Shown here: positions 34,605 to 44,692 of the stretch, piece after piece | Layout of the letters: every line of letters starts with the position of its first letter | Position numbering within the stretch: the stretch's first letter is position 1 | From: Holacanthus passer | Taxonomy: Eukaryota > Chordata > Actinopteri > Pomacanthidae | NCBI GenBank assembly: GCA_025331565.1 | Contig: JAFREQ010000011.1 | Coordinates: 9,320,001-9,384,000 of the forward strand | DNA length: 64,000 bases | Reading direction: 5' to 3' | Notes under the pieces: model-generated | Seen by the model: the letters and a program-made list of their open reading frames with translations, nothing else | Databases searched by the model: none | What the model was told of the DNA's origin: nothing | Translations under genes and position numbers: made by a program

Positions 34605-35878
34605 TGCATTTCTTGCATGATCATCTTGACTGTGAATCCTTGTGCTTTGCACTCCAGATAAGCTGTGTGATGTACTGTAGTTGTGCCTTTACATTTCCTC
34701 CACCTTTTGCATCACATTGTGTGCATATTGTGCTTCTGCATGGTGGAGCCTACTTGCTGCTCCGTTAGAGGAAATCTATCTGTCTTTACAAACAGATTCA
34801 CCACATTCCTCTTTCACTTTCACACAGGTCGTCTGTTTGAAGGCTTATGTTAGTGTTTTTGTGTGTGTGTAAGATTGACTCCTCCAGAGATCTGTTTCTG
34901 TTGTTGTTTATGTCCAGTAATTATAATTATGTGAACAGAAATAATAGCAGTAAAGTGTGTGTGCATGCTAATGTTTTACAGTTGTCTTAATAAGGCCACA
35001 AAGAAAAGAGACAACTATGATAAATGTCCGAGCATCATTACAACATAAGTAGTGGGGGCTGATATCTTGGTGGGCAGATGCCCATTATGAGGATCGTGCA
35101 GACGGAAAAGGCAACAATCTTTGAATTGCAGCTGTTTCCTGTGACTGACCGACAGAGACCCCTCTGGACTTCAGGTGAATTCCATGATAAACTCATTTAA
35201 ACGTCTTGCCAAGTCATCCATCATGGCAAACGTGAGCTGCCCTCTGGTTGGCACCTACATCACCTACATCACCCTGTGGTTTGGAATAGCTATTTATCTG
35301 TGGTAGATCTCAATGTCTTATGTCTTGTAACTGTGATGTAAGCTGGCAAATTTAAAATATAGCATGCACATGTGATTGGAATACCAAGTAGACGATAACC
35401 AGAGACTTCCTCATAAATCTTATCATTTCTACGGAATTGAGCAAGCAACATTAGATGAATGTATTGCTGTAACCTGAAACTAAAGAACTCCTTTCCTTCT
35501 GCTGAGCAAACAACTTTTCAGGAAGAGATGAAACTTCGAAATTCCCTCTGTTCACAGGGTTGAGCTGTACAATATCAGCTATCTAAGATTAAATCAGCTT
35601 TCAATCAGTGATTGATACACTCCAGTGTGATGCTTCCAAAAGTGTGACACTTTATCTCCATACTATTTTTATGTGTGTTTGGGTGCAAGTGCGTAAGCAC
35701 ATGCGTGTATATGGCTATTCGCATTTGTGCCTCTGATGGTGTTAACCGCACTTATGTCATCAGTGCTCATTGTGACAGCTCACATTTTCCCATGATGTTC
35801 AAACATCTGAGTGCTGAATTAGTGAAAGTAAAAAAATAACACAGTTTCTCAACGCAATTTGAATAATGAATCACAGTT

Positions 35879-35983
35879 TCATTGTTTTTTATTCATGGTA
35901 ATTTGGTTCTTGGTCTGCTCAGATGCGTTGCTGAAGGGAGTTAAGAGAATGAGGACGGACAGGAGCAGAGTCTGAGGAGACAT
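35879..35983 (-). pseudogene. Duplicate il10 exon 1 remnant (signal-peptide coding)
   Basis: On the minus strand an ATG at 35983 opens a 34-codon frame starting MSPQTLLLSVLILLTPFSNA, a clean signal peptide that parallels il10 MSPRAVLLALLFVFC, and ends at a TGA at 35881-35879. After about 20 codons similarity to IL-10 is lost: the CNDRCC cysteine region, the YY end and the GTGAGT donor are absent, and no good donor was seen in the frame. The upstream DNA is strongly similar to the il10 promoter. It is best read as a truncated il10 paralogue; a functional alternative exon cannot be excluded. Confidence 0.7.
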
Positions 35984-36215
35984 GCCGGTGGACAAGCTGC
36001 TGCTGGACACTCAGGAGTGACGATGCTGCTGGCTCAGTGGATGATCTCTGACTTCTGAGAGAAGAAATCTTGCTGGAGAGCTCAGAAAAGTGCACATACT
36101 GGGGCTCATCTCATCTTAATTTAAAGCAGATTTGTGACGGATGCTTGAGAAAGGAGACTGACAGGAAGAGAAAAACATGCTTCATACATGCAGTGGATTT
36201 TTTTTCCCCCTTAGA
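35984..36215 (-). repeat. Duplicate of the il10 5' UTR and proximal promoter
   Basis: Same orientation as il10. Long exact words are shared with 30397-30650: GTGGACAAGCTGCTG, GATGCTGCTGGCTCAGTGGA, GCTGGAGAGCTCAGAAAAGT then GCACATA, GGGGCTCATCTC, GGAGACTGACAGGAAGAGAA and CATGCTTCATACATGCAGTG. Differences include several short gaps. The il10 TATA box (CTATAAAT on the minus strand) is CTTTAAAT here. Confidence 0.85.
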
Positions 36216-36900
36216 ATCATGCTGTGGATTTCCTCTGTACGTCAGACATCACATGTATAATAACAAAACTCACAAGAGTTTTATTATACATTATACATGT
36301 GATTAGAGTTTATCCCTATACATATACAAACAAATAGGTGATTTTAATGAATTCTTTAATGAAATTTGCATATTATTAGTTTTTGTTTTCCAGAATCACA
36401 TAAATGGGCTTCTCCTCCCATGAGGCTGGTACAACTGATAAAGAGTTCCAAGAAAATTTCACGCAGGCTGCATGATGGGAAAACAGAAAGGCTGTTCCAT
36501 TTGTTAGGAGTCAGATGGTTGAAGGAAAGCCGACTGTATATTTGTTGTCTAGGATTAATAAAGGACCCATCACACTGCATACAGTATGATGTAGATGCAT
36601 ATAGTAAGATGTACAGATGTGTTCAGTATGTTAACTCACTTTTAATATGTGCTTTTGTTTTTGTCTATGTGCATGTCTGCTTTCTGCATGAAGCTGTGGG
36701 ATTTCATGATTTGGAGTGCTGACAGTTTCATTTTAGACACTTCTGCATAGTCTGCTGGTATTTCAGATGTGGGTTTGTCTCTGTGTGTCAGCAGGATTTT
36801 GAGTTTGCAAGCCATACAGGAGTATGTGCTACCGTACTGCCAGACTACGGAGTAGCTTCTTTTCTCACGCTGTGACACTTTTCAAGTCTGCACTCCACAA
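36216..36900. repeat. Further rearranged copies of il10-upstream DNA
   Basis: GCTGTGGATTTCCTCTGTAC then GTCAGACAT at 36221 matches 31195 (GCCGTGGATTCCCTCTGTGT then GCCAGACAT). ATGGGCTTCTCCTCCCATGA then GGCTGGTACAACTG at 36405 matches 30670 (ATGGGCCACCTCCCACGAGA then TAGGCTGGTGCAACTG). 36655-36870 matches 33483-33680. The order differs between copies, so the duplication was followed by deletion and rearrangement or insertion. Confidence 0.65.
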
Positions 36901-37164
36901 GGCTTATGGTTTAATCACCATTTGTCATAATCTCTTTTTAAAAAAAAAAATCAACTTATGTAATTGTTTTGTGAGAGGGACTACAACTTGCATTTCGTTG
37001 TACCTTGTATGTAGTTGTTTTTTTTAATGAAGTAACTCATATTAAAGTATTTAATAGTGTTTCTTCCGGTCACTGAGGTCTCCAGACAGCTTTGCACAGA
37101 ACTTCATTTTCACAAGTCATTTTGTTAGAATATCAAAACTGGAAAACAAATATGGATGTTATCA

Positions 37165-37285
37165 AAAGGCCAATATCAATTTGGTGGCTTTTTTCCCAAT
37201 AAGAAAATGCTGTTCATCAGGTGACTGTCAGGACTTGGGGGCCACCAACACATTTAGAAACAACCTTTTTAAAACAGAAAATGGT
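37165..37285. repeat. Dispersed repeat, shared with 10.1 kb
   Basis: Second copy of the element in mapkapk2 intron 1, with the same ACTGTCAGGACTT core and downstream CTTTTTAAAACAGAA. The spacing between the two blocks is shorter here. Confidence 0.6.
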
Positions 37286-37777
37286 GAAAATCTTGAACCG
37301 GAGCCATTGGTTCCAAATGGTCCAATCCATCACAATCGTATGCCTCCCAAGCTTATCAGTTCTTTTTATCAATGCTGGCTTGTTTTTCTGACAGTTGCAC
37401 ATTACAATACAATGATGTCAAACCCTGTTGGAAACTTGCAAGAAGAAGGAGTCATGGCGGAGAGGAAGAAATGGTCCAAAGCTTGTATTGATTGTAAAAT
37501 GATAATTTCAAATATGAGTGGAAACAGCAGCAATATGTTGAAAGATTTTTCTACACAACATGGGCTTAAATTCCAGGAATGTGTATTTGACATTCACACG
37601 CACACACAGTGCACAAGTGCCACTGCCGTCTAACCGAGCAGCACGTCTGTTGCGGAGGGTTAGATGATGACAGACAGACTGTTGCTATAGCTAGCTCTCA
37701 GGCTACAGCCAGTTTGACCAAAATTGGTCAGGAATCGAAAAGGAAATTGATAAAGTGTTGCAATAGTGCAAGCTGGG

Positions 37778-38275
37778 TAGCAGGTGACAGGGAACAGGAC
37801 CCAACTGCAGACACCAAGGGCAGAGCGAGTGCAGTTCAGTAATTCATTTTACACAAACGTTGGGGCTTACAAAGCTTACAGGGTGGTCAGGCAGTCAAGG
37901 GTCAAAAACAGATAAGGCAGTCCAAACAGGCAAACACATCCAAATGGGAGCAGGCAAGAATCAGAAGTGCAAAGACAGGGAGGTCCAGAGAGAGTAAGCA
38001 AAAAATCCACAAAAAACACAAGGAGGAATAACACGAGGAACAGGAAACACAAAACACCAGGAAAGGCTTGAACACTTGACACAAGGTACGGGGACGAACT
38101 GGCAAAGGGTTAAGGGAACACACTCTAAATACACGAGGAGGGGAGGATCACAGGTGGTCAGCAATCCCAAAGATGGGAAACACAAGGGCAGAAAGTAAAG
38201 TTACAAACACACCTGAGGACAAATGCTTTCAACATAAAAAAAACTCAAAACCCTAAAACATGACATAAAGAGTCG
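37778..38275. repeat. Teleost dispersed repeat of about 500 bp
   Basis: GGGAACAGGACCCAACTGCA near the start, CACGAGGAACAGGAAACAC(A) and CTCTAAATACACGAGGAGGG in the middle, and AACATGACATAAAG at the end. The layout (product-free, purine-rich, GAACAGGAAACAC then AAATACA...GAGG then CAGGTG) is that of a very common fish interspersed element remembered from other loci. Open frames across it on the minus strand are artefacts. Confidence 0.6.
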
Positions 38276-39049
38276 GACCGAAAAGCATAATCGATAGTGG
38301 CATTGGTATCAATAAAAACTTATCAATTCCCATATGTAGTTGTGGCCCCTTGTTTCAGTCTCTGAGTTGATTTTTTTTTATCTCTAAACTTCTCACATAG
38401 TTTCATTTAAACAGTTTACAGCACACAGATGTAAAAGTATCCAATATTCCACAAAAAAGCAAACATTAGAGGAAATTGGAGAATTTTTATTTATTATTAT
38501 TATTATAATAATCATCTCATGTCTCCTCAGATTAATCATATGAATGCTTGTCTCGACCCCAAGTTATGAAATGATCAGATTAACCTGCCTGTGTCTGAAG
38601 TCTGACCACATGACAGCTTTCACAGAAATGAAGTAAGAGTGTTTAACAACCACTAGCGTTGAATCCAGAGAGCATGAAAATCATGTGAGTGTGCATGCAC
38701 TTTTCTTTCAGTTTTGTTCTGTGTGTATCTGCTTTTCTGATTGATGAAGTTTTACAACTAGATTCAGGAACAAAGACCACGCCTCAAACTCCCATTTCTG
38801 TACAGAAAGTACTTAAGCACACCATATCCGTTTCCTCACCCTTTGACTCAGCTTTCACACACCCTCCCCCCGACCCCTTTCTTCTGTCTTTTCCCTTTCT
38901 TTTATTCAGAAAACAGGAACCAGGGGCAGTATTCCATGAAGAATGAGAAGAGACGGCTCCCCCACCCAGAGTCTCGACTGCCCCAGTTCCCTCTCGCCTT
39001 CCTGACGCTCCTTCCCATCCGTCTGACGACAACCTCCTTTTACATTACT

Positions 39050-39200
39050 CGTTCTGTCATCCCTTACCCTCCTCCCCTCATCCGCTCATCCCTCGACCCT
39101 TTCCCTTCATCCCTCAACCCCTTCCCCTCATCCCTCACTCCCTTCCCTTCATCCCTCCATCCCTCGACCCCTACCCCTTCCTCCCCATCCCTCATCCGTT
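39050..39200. repeat. CCCTTCATCCCTC-type minisatellite
   Basis: Irregular repeats of TCATCCCTCGACCCTTTCCC, TCATCCCTCAACCCCTTCCC and TCATCCCTCACTCCCTTCCC, with unit about 20 bases. Strong strand asymmetry (C/T only). No coding function is inferred. Confidence 0.8.
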
Positions 39201-39597
39201 CTTCCATGTTATCATGACAAACATGTATTAAACTGTTATGAATTCATACCTCCTTGGCGTGGTCTTTGTTAGTGAAGATGACGTTACAGAAATGATTGGA
39301 TTTTTAGTGAGTTAGAGGATGGGATGATCCAGTCGAGGCAGCAGGTAAGTGCTGCTTGACTGCATTAAGTTGTTACAGATTTCATTTCACTACCACGTAG
39401 TTCAGGAGGTCAACAAACCATCATTCTGCTGCTGCTGCTGCGAATGATGACACCGGACTGCGTCACATCCTCTAAATTGTGTTGGTTTACCTCAATGTGT
39501 TTCTGTTGATCACCACTAGATGGTAATGCAGAGCAGACATTGTGTCTTTGTGTTGAAAGGAAACACTCAAAATTAGTTGGTAAGATTAGAGGTTTTT

Positions 39598-39603
39598 TTT
39601 TAT
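39598..39603 (-). terminator. Candidate polyadenylation signal of the IL20-like gene
   Basis: TTTATT on the plus strand reads AATAAA on the minus strand, about 365 bases downstream of the stop codon at 39967. Confidence 0.45.
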
Positions 39604-39717
39604 TGATGTTAAAATTACACCATCGTTAAAATTAATATGTTGAAATTTCTTTTGTCTGAAAAAATATTCTTTGAGTGGAAAATCAAATACAAAACCATAA
39701 CAACTTTCTGTTTTTGA

Positions 39718-39755
39718 TAAATATAAATACTTAAACATTTATGTCAATCATAAAT
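39718..39755 (-). promoter_or_regulatory. AU-rich element cluster, IL20-like 3' UTR
   Basis: On the minus strand GTATTTATATTTATC holds two ATTTA pentamers six bases apart, and a further ATTTA lies at 39751-39755. This is the UAUUUAU type bound by TTP family proteins and fits a short-lived cytokine mRNA. Confidence 0.55.
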
Positions 39756-39966
39756 ATTGTATCAAAAAATCAGTCCACATGTTAGTGGATGAAACACACG
39801 TTAAGTTAGTTCAAGTAGAAAACGAAGAAATGCACAATGGTGCAGAGGTGACGTTTCTAACAGTCACTCTGCTTACAAGTAATTTCAGGTTGAGAGTTAC
39901 GCTGTCAGCTCGGGGACTCATCAGCTGCAGACACTTTGGGATTGCAAGTGTTGAGTGTTTGTCTGA

Positions 39967-42023
39967 TCATGCCTGTGTTTTCTGGCTGAGTCCCTCCAGC
40001 CACTCCAGCACAGTGTCCAGTTCTCCCACGGCCTTCTGTGCCGCCTGGTTCACTTGGAGCTGCTCAGAGCGAAGAGAAAGAAAAGAGAGAACGGTGGATT
40101 TAATGATGAGCACGACTGTATGGAAACAATTTTCTGTTTGTGTTGTTGGGTTCATGGAAGTCCAGCCGGAGAGTTTACAAGGAGCTGCATCTTTCAAATT
40201 AGGCATTTAATATGTCGTGTTAACTCTCTGCACTTTGGCAAAAGTTAATTCATATCATTTTATTTGTTTGTTTCTTCCTTCTTGCATTCAGCCCCAAAAT
40301 AGATATACTAGATACACTATAGCATTTGGACAAAAGGTTTCTTATTAGTGATGCCCACACGGGTGTTTCTTTCAAAGCCTCTTTGAGCTTCAGTACACTG
40401 TACGTTAACTAAACATTAATTTAGATCATCATCAGTTCTATGACATACAACAAAACTGTGTTACCCCTGATATATTTAGGATAGTAAAATATTGCAAAGA
40501 GAATATTTGTGAAATCCATGCTCATCAAATGCAGCCCTTAAAAATGGAAGGTATGGTTTGAAAACATGAATTAAATTGCTCCAGCGCCCTCTGCAGTCCA
40601 CTGTGACAATGTGGGACATGAAGCTTATTCTCTATATGACATACCTTGTTAAATTCAGCATGCAGGGAGTCAACTGTTCTCTGTGTTTCCTCTGCACATT
40701 GGCAGTGCTGAACAGAACAAAACACAATCATTAATACAACTCACTGCTGTTTTTAATTGAAGCACATTGTGTCAATTGAATCTTACTGAAGAGCTAACTT
40801 ACACATTTATGTATATCCCTCCTGATGCTGATGAAAGCGTTGGCCAGGGCGCTGGAGCCGCGTTGGTCCTGCGGCTGAGAAGAGGCGTAGTTGCTGAACA
40901 CTCTCTCAACGTAGAAACGCAGCACAAGACGCACAAAGCAGCACGTCTGACCGTCCTGATGGAGACACATGGATGTCAGAATACAGCAGCTCTCACACAC
41001 TCATATTACATAGTCATACACAGTTTATAAAGCCTTGAGCTTTGATTATGTGGGATATGAATAAGTTGTGAGTAGGCTCTAGTAAAATGTATTTTGTCCA
41101 TGATTATGCTTTTTTGTTTTGTTTTTTTGGTTGACAAAAGGACACAAACAGGTAAATGAAGCTCTATGGAAAATAATCCCAATCAATGTACTCCTTCAAA
41201 TTAAAGCTGTATATTTGTCTTGTTAAAGAAAAAGACAACTTCCTTATATGAAGAACAATGAATCATCTAACACATGTACTGTGTATACAGATACATAACT
41301 CTGTGCACATCAGATAAGTAGTAACATTAACTGGAAAATAAGAAAGTGTATGAGTATGTGATTCCTTAATTCTCATATTGACATAGATATCAATTGAGGA
41401 ATCTATATAATACAGCAGCACTATGGCTTTTGTTTTTGGTGTGCCAACCAAAGATTTTCATTGACCCCATCTGGCCACCCCTGTGAAAACTTTCTGGGGG
41501 CGTCACAAGTTAGGGCCGAGAAATATTCAAAATTTGAAACAGAGAATTACAGGATAGAAAGAATATAAGCAGCACTACTAAGACTCACCTGAAGATTCTT
41601 AATCAATGACTTGTCCAGAAGTTTCACTGCGATCTCACTGTCTCCTGCTATCTGTTACTCAAAGAGCCAAAGAACAAATAAGGATCTCTCATAAGTCTCC
41701 ATCCACTTCAAGGTGTCATTTGATGCAAACAGTTTCTGATAAGTTGTGCATTTCTATGTAGTGAAATGTTGGCCTGTTATGCTGGATGAGGCAGCTGCGT
41801 TTGTTGATTTCTATGATTTATCTTGAGCCTACTGTTTTTTCCCCGAGTGTGTCTGTATTAAACTCACCGCATTTGATCGTATGTCAGAGTAATATTTGCG
41901 CAGCTCGTGTGTGTGGACAACGACAGAGCAGCTGTCCAGATGCAGAGCTCGACCCTCCGCAAGTTCACTCAGACAGGTGAGCAGGAGGAGCAGGCAGAGA
42001 GAGCGGCTGAGCTGCATCTTCAT
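39967..42023 (-). CDS. il20l: Interleukin-19/20/24-like cytokine (fish IL-20-like), complete
   Basis: Secreted IL-10-family cytokine of the IL-19/20/24 branch, which in mammals signals through IL20RA/IL20RB and IL22RA1. Coding exons on the minus strand: 42023-41868, 41651-41589, 40955-40803, 40707-40645, 40059-39967. All are phase 0 with GT-AG introns, 175 residues. Signal peptide MKMQLSRSLCLLLLLTCLSE; first ATG of the exon chosen, a second ATG two codons later would also serve. Diagnostic matches to human IL-20: QTCCFVRLVLRFYVERVFSN (residues about 76-95, against VCCVTKNLLAFYVDRVF), HCQCAEETQRTVDSLHAEFN (against CHCRQEATNATRVIHDNY) and KAVGELDTVLEWLE (against KSLGELDVFLAWIN). The six family cysteines are present (32, 78, 79, 124, 126, 128). 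Fish have a single ancestor-like gene for the three mammalian ones, so the exact mammalian counterpart cannot be named. Confidence 0.93.
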
Positions 42024-42035
42024 CACTGTGGTGAT

Positions 42036-42400
42036 CTGCTGGGAAAGACACATGAAACATGACATGAAAACCAAATCCACAAGTTTTAGAAGCTGAAATC
42101 AGCATCAACATTTTGCTTAATAAATGACAGAAACAATTAATAAAACAGCATTCATGTAACCATTCAGTGCATTTGGAGCAAACGAAACATATTTAAAAAT
42201 AGAGTAGTATTTGCACATATTCTCTCGTCCTTATTGACTTATCCTGTTTCAAAATCTAAAGCAAACGGCCACTGTGATGACCAGGTACCATCATCCACAC
42301 CATCATCCATCCAGTCCATCAGACTCACCTGTGTGTGTCACTCAGAGGAAGAGTCCTGGGAATGATGTGCCTCTGTGTTGCCATGCTGTCTCCTCTTATA
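42036..42400 (-). promoter_or_regulatory. IL20-like promoter, TATA box, non-coding first exon and 5' UTR intron
   Basis: TATAAGAGG on the minus strand at 42394-42400 predicts initiation near 42370. The predicted untranslated exon ends at 42329 with CACACAG followed by donor GTGAGTCT. The acceptor CCCAGCAG precedes 42035, 12 bases upstream of the ATG. An ATG at 42384 lies upstream of the predicted start site, so it should not be transcribed. Confidence 0.6.
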
Positions 42401-42437
42401 GTGGACTGAGGGGGATTTTTGCCAGGTATGGCACAAC

Positions 42438-42439
<2 letters not shown>

Positions 42440-42478
<39 letters not shown>
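42440..42478. repeat. (CA)n microsatellite in the IL20-like promoter
   Basis: About 19 CA units only 40-80 bases upstream of the predicted TATA box, where length changes could alter promoter spacing. Confidence 0.85.
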
Positions 42479-42479
<1 letters not shown>

Positions 42480-44692
42480 ACACACACATGCACCTGAATG
42501 TACTACATGCACACAAATTAGTTTAGAGGAGGAGGAAGTATGCTGCAATTAGAGGAACTGCCAGTTGATGTCTCAGATTAGAAGAAAAGGAAAAGGATTG
42601 AAGATTTCCTCCTCCCTCGTGTGTGATGCAGTCATTGTAGGGAAACACTTTCGCTGTCAGTGATGTGTTGCATAATTATTTTATGTCATTCACCAGATCA
42701 GGGTGTCGTATTTCCTCTGCAGCATTCATATATTCAGTTGTGTGGTCCTCATTAAAAAGTGCTCACTGCATCATTTGGCTAATGATCTTTTAAAACATAC
42801 TGATCTATTGTTTTAGGGTGAAAGGTGTTTTTGTGTGTTCTCATAGAATTCTGGCTGATCTGAGAGCAGCACCTGCCTTTGCTCTCAAGTGTTGTATAAC
42901 TGCTCACCCATGTACTGGAAATGAAACCTCCTTCAGCATATTGTAAGACATACCCCTACTCGAGGAGTGCACTCGCTGGCAGTGACTTCACTCCTGTCAG
43001 ACGAGCCCTGATCAGAAACACCTACCGGACCTGCTCACCTGCTTGTCTGGCCAGGTGATGGTAAAAAATGTACTTGCTGTGGAGAGAACCACGAGCAAGG
43101 AAGTGTAGTGTAAACAGGAATAACCAAGGAAAATTATGCAGTCAATCAATGCCATCTTATAGCAATTGCAAGAACTGTAAAGGAAGTCTGTAAAATTTCC
43201 TAGAACGTGTGAACATGTCAGCATCTGTAGTGAAAATAGCTGACAGCACTTTCCAGCTCAGGAATGCATAATGCTTGTTTCTAGCCACTAGAGGTCGTCA
43301 CAAAACTTTTTCAACATGGAAAAACTAATAATCCAAGTCACAAGTCTCTGACTCTGTGGCACTGCTTCACTATAATATACACAAGCTGCATGTTTACTGT
43401 CTCAAAAAGTAACAGAAAGGGTGTCACATTCGTGGAGACTTTGTATATGTCAACTTTATTAGAGGTTTGACAACCACAGGTTTTCTACATGAGATCTCAG
43501 GGCAAGAGGAAGCGACTATTAGAAATAAAACGAAGCCAGATATGACATACGTTAAAGGTTTTTTTTACGTTAAGTCTATTAAACTATATTATAGAAAGGA
43601 GCTGGTATCCTTAACATATTATAAGTTAGGTGAAAATTACATACAGCAGCCAAAGGATGTTGCTTTCATATTATGCATGTTAATCTATTATGTTCTGTTA
43701 TTGTTAAAGTATAAATACATTAATTTAACACAAACTAAAGGTCAAATGTCAACATTGAGTGTTTCTCACCAAAACACATTCTGTATATCCTTGAATGCAA
43801 ACTTCCCCGCAAAACATTTGCAGACTCTGGACATTTGCAGAATTTGAATTTCTCCTGCTTTACATGCCTGATTTCCCCCCAAACACAACTGTGACATAAG
43901 TTGTGTTGGTGACCACTGATGCAGAGTTACCAGTGGATCATATCCTAAACAGGAGGTGGTGAGAAAATCTCAGAAAATTGGATGTAATTTAAATTAAATT
44001 AAAGGTCAAACGTGATCAAATGATCAAAGAAAATTTTTTATTTTCCATTATTTGTACAAAGCTTCTTTATACAGAAGAATAATATACAGAAGACTAAGAA
44101 TAAAAAGAATAAAATGACATTTTTACATGGAGTACCTTGAAAATCACAGGCACATTCGGGACAGGTTCAACTACATGGTAGTTATGTTTTAAATTGGTTC
44201 TTCTGACATCCACTGCAGGTCTGTCTGTTGTCCTCGGTGGCAGCTCTACTCACCTGCGAGTGAACATAACTACCCTCCATATCTGTAGCATGTCTGTCAA
44301 TGTACCTGTATTTTCAGGCTTTACTCTTTTTTTGTATTGTAATTTAATAAACAAACAAAAAGAATGACTGATAAACTGTAACTCCTACAAAAACCTAACC
44401 CTAAATGTTGGTATATCCACTCTTTGTAGAGTCGTACCTCAATGCTCTGATTCTCCTGAATCTGTCAACAATGAAACTTCAACTGATAAAGCTTGAACGA
44501 TCAAAGCTTTATAGTGTTTTTCCATTTATTTGGAGTTCCACATCATGTACGGTTGGATATACTTTGTGCTTCACCGAGCAACTTGCTTTCAGTTTGCACT
44601 GTGTGCTTGTGGGTGTATATGTGTGTGGTTTGTGGTTTGTGTGTCTGTGTGTGTGTGTGTGCGTGCCCTCAGGGCCTTTAGGCACGATTCTC
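42479..44692. other. Intergenic DNA and prelp 3' UTR
   Basis: Between the IL20-like promoter and the prelp stop codon no coding exon was recognised. A 126-codon open frame on the plus strand (43467-43847) is AT-rich with no recognisable domain. The prelp 3' UTR occupies the right-hand part. Minus-strand AATAAA signals lie at 44524-44529 (3' UTR about 170 bases) and 44037-44042 (about 650 bases). A GT/CA tract (44637-44661) sits about 30 bases after the stop. Confidence 0.55.

Larger units (their letters stand above)
30397..35878. other. il10 upstream region, intergenic
   Basis: This holds the il10 promoter (to about 30.72 kb), a GATAA-tailed retroelement end (30.74-30.79 kb), TAG-rich simple sequence near 30.96 kb, a long TE-like stretch (31.6-32.47 kb), a block at 33.48-33.68 kb that is repeated at 36.65-36.87 kb, and a near-perfect hairpin at 34.55-34.60 kb. 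A somewhat GC-richer patch at 34.14-34.40 kb has an 89-residue open frame on the minus strand without recognisable homology. No IL-10-family exons 2-5 were found here. Confidence 0.6.
36901..39597. other. Intergenic DNA between the il10 duplicate and the IL20-like gene
   Basis: No coding exon was recognised. The stretch holds a dispersed repeat at 37.17 kb, a 500-bp repeat at 37.78 kb and a pyrimidine minisatellite at 39.05 kb. The last part, from about 39.6 kb, is the predicted 3' UTR of the IL20-like gene. Confidence 0.6.

Noticed and set aside
37876..38185. Overlapping minus-strand frames rich in Leu, Phe and Cys that look like membrane segments
   Set aside because: They are translations of the purine-rich 500-bp dispersed repeat at 37.78-38.28 kb.
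39240..39310. Exon-like minus-strand stretch NVIFTNKDHAKE followed by GTATGA
   Set aside because: Short, no acceptor at a sensible distance, and no protein family recognised.
42329..42384. Upstream open frame MATQRHIIPRTL in front of the IL20-like gene
   Set aside because: Its ATG is about 16 bases from the TATA box, upstream of the predicted transcription start, so it is probably not in the mRNA.
43467..43847. 126-codon plus-strand open frame downstream of prelp
   Set aside because: AT-rich, no recognisable domain, no splice or promoter context; compatible with chance.
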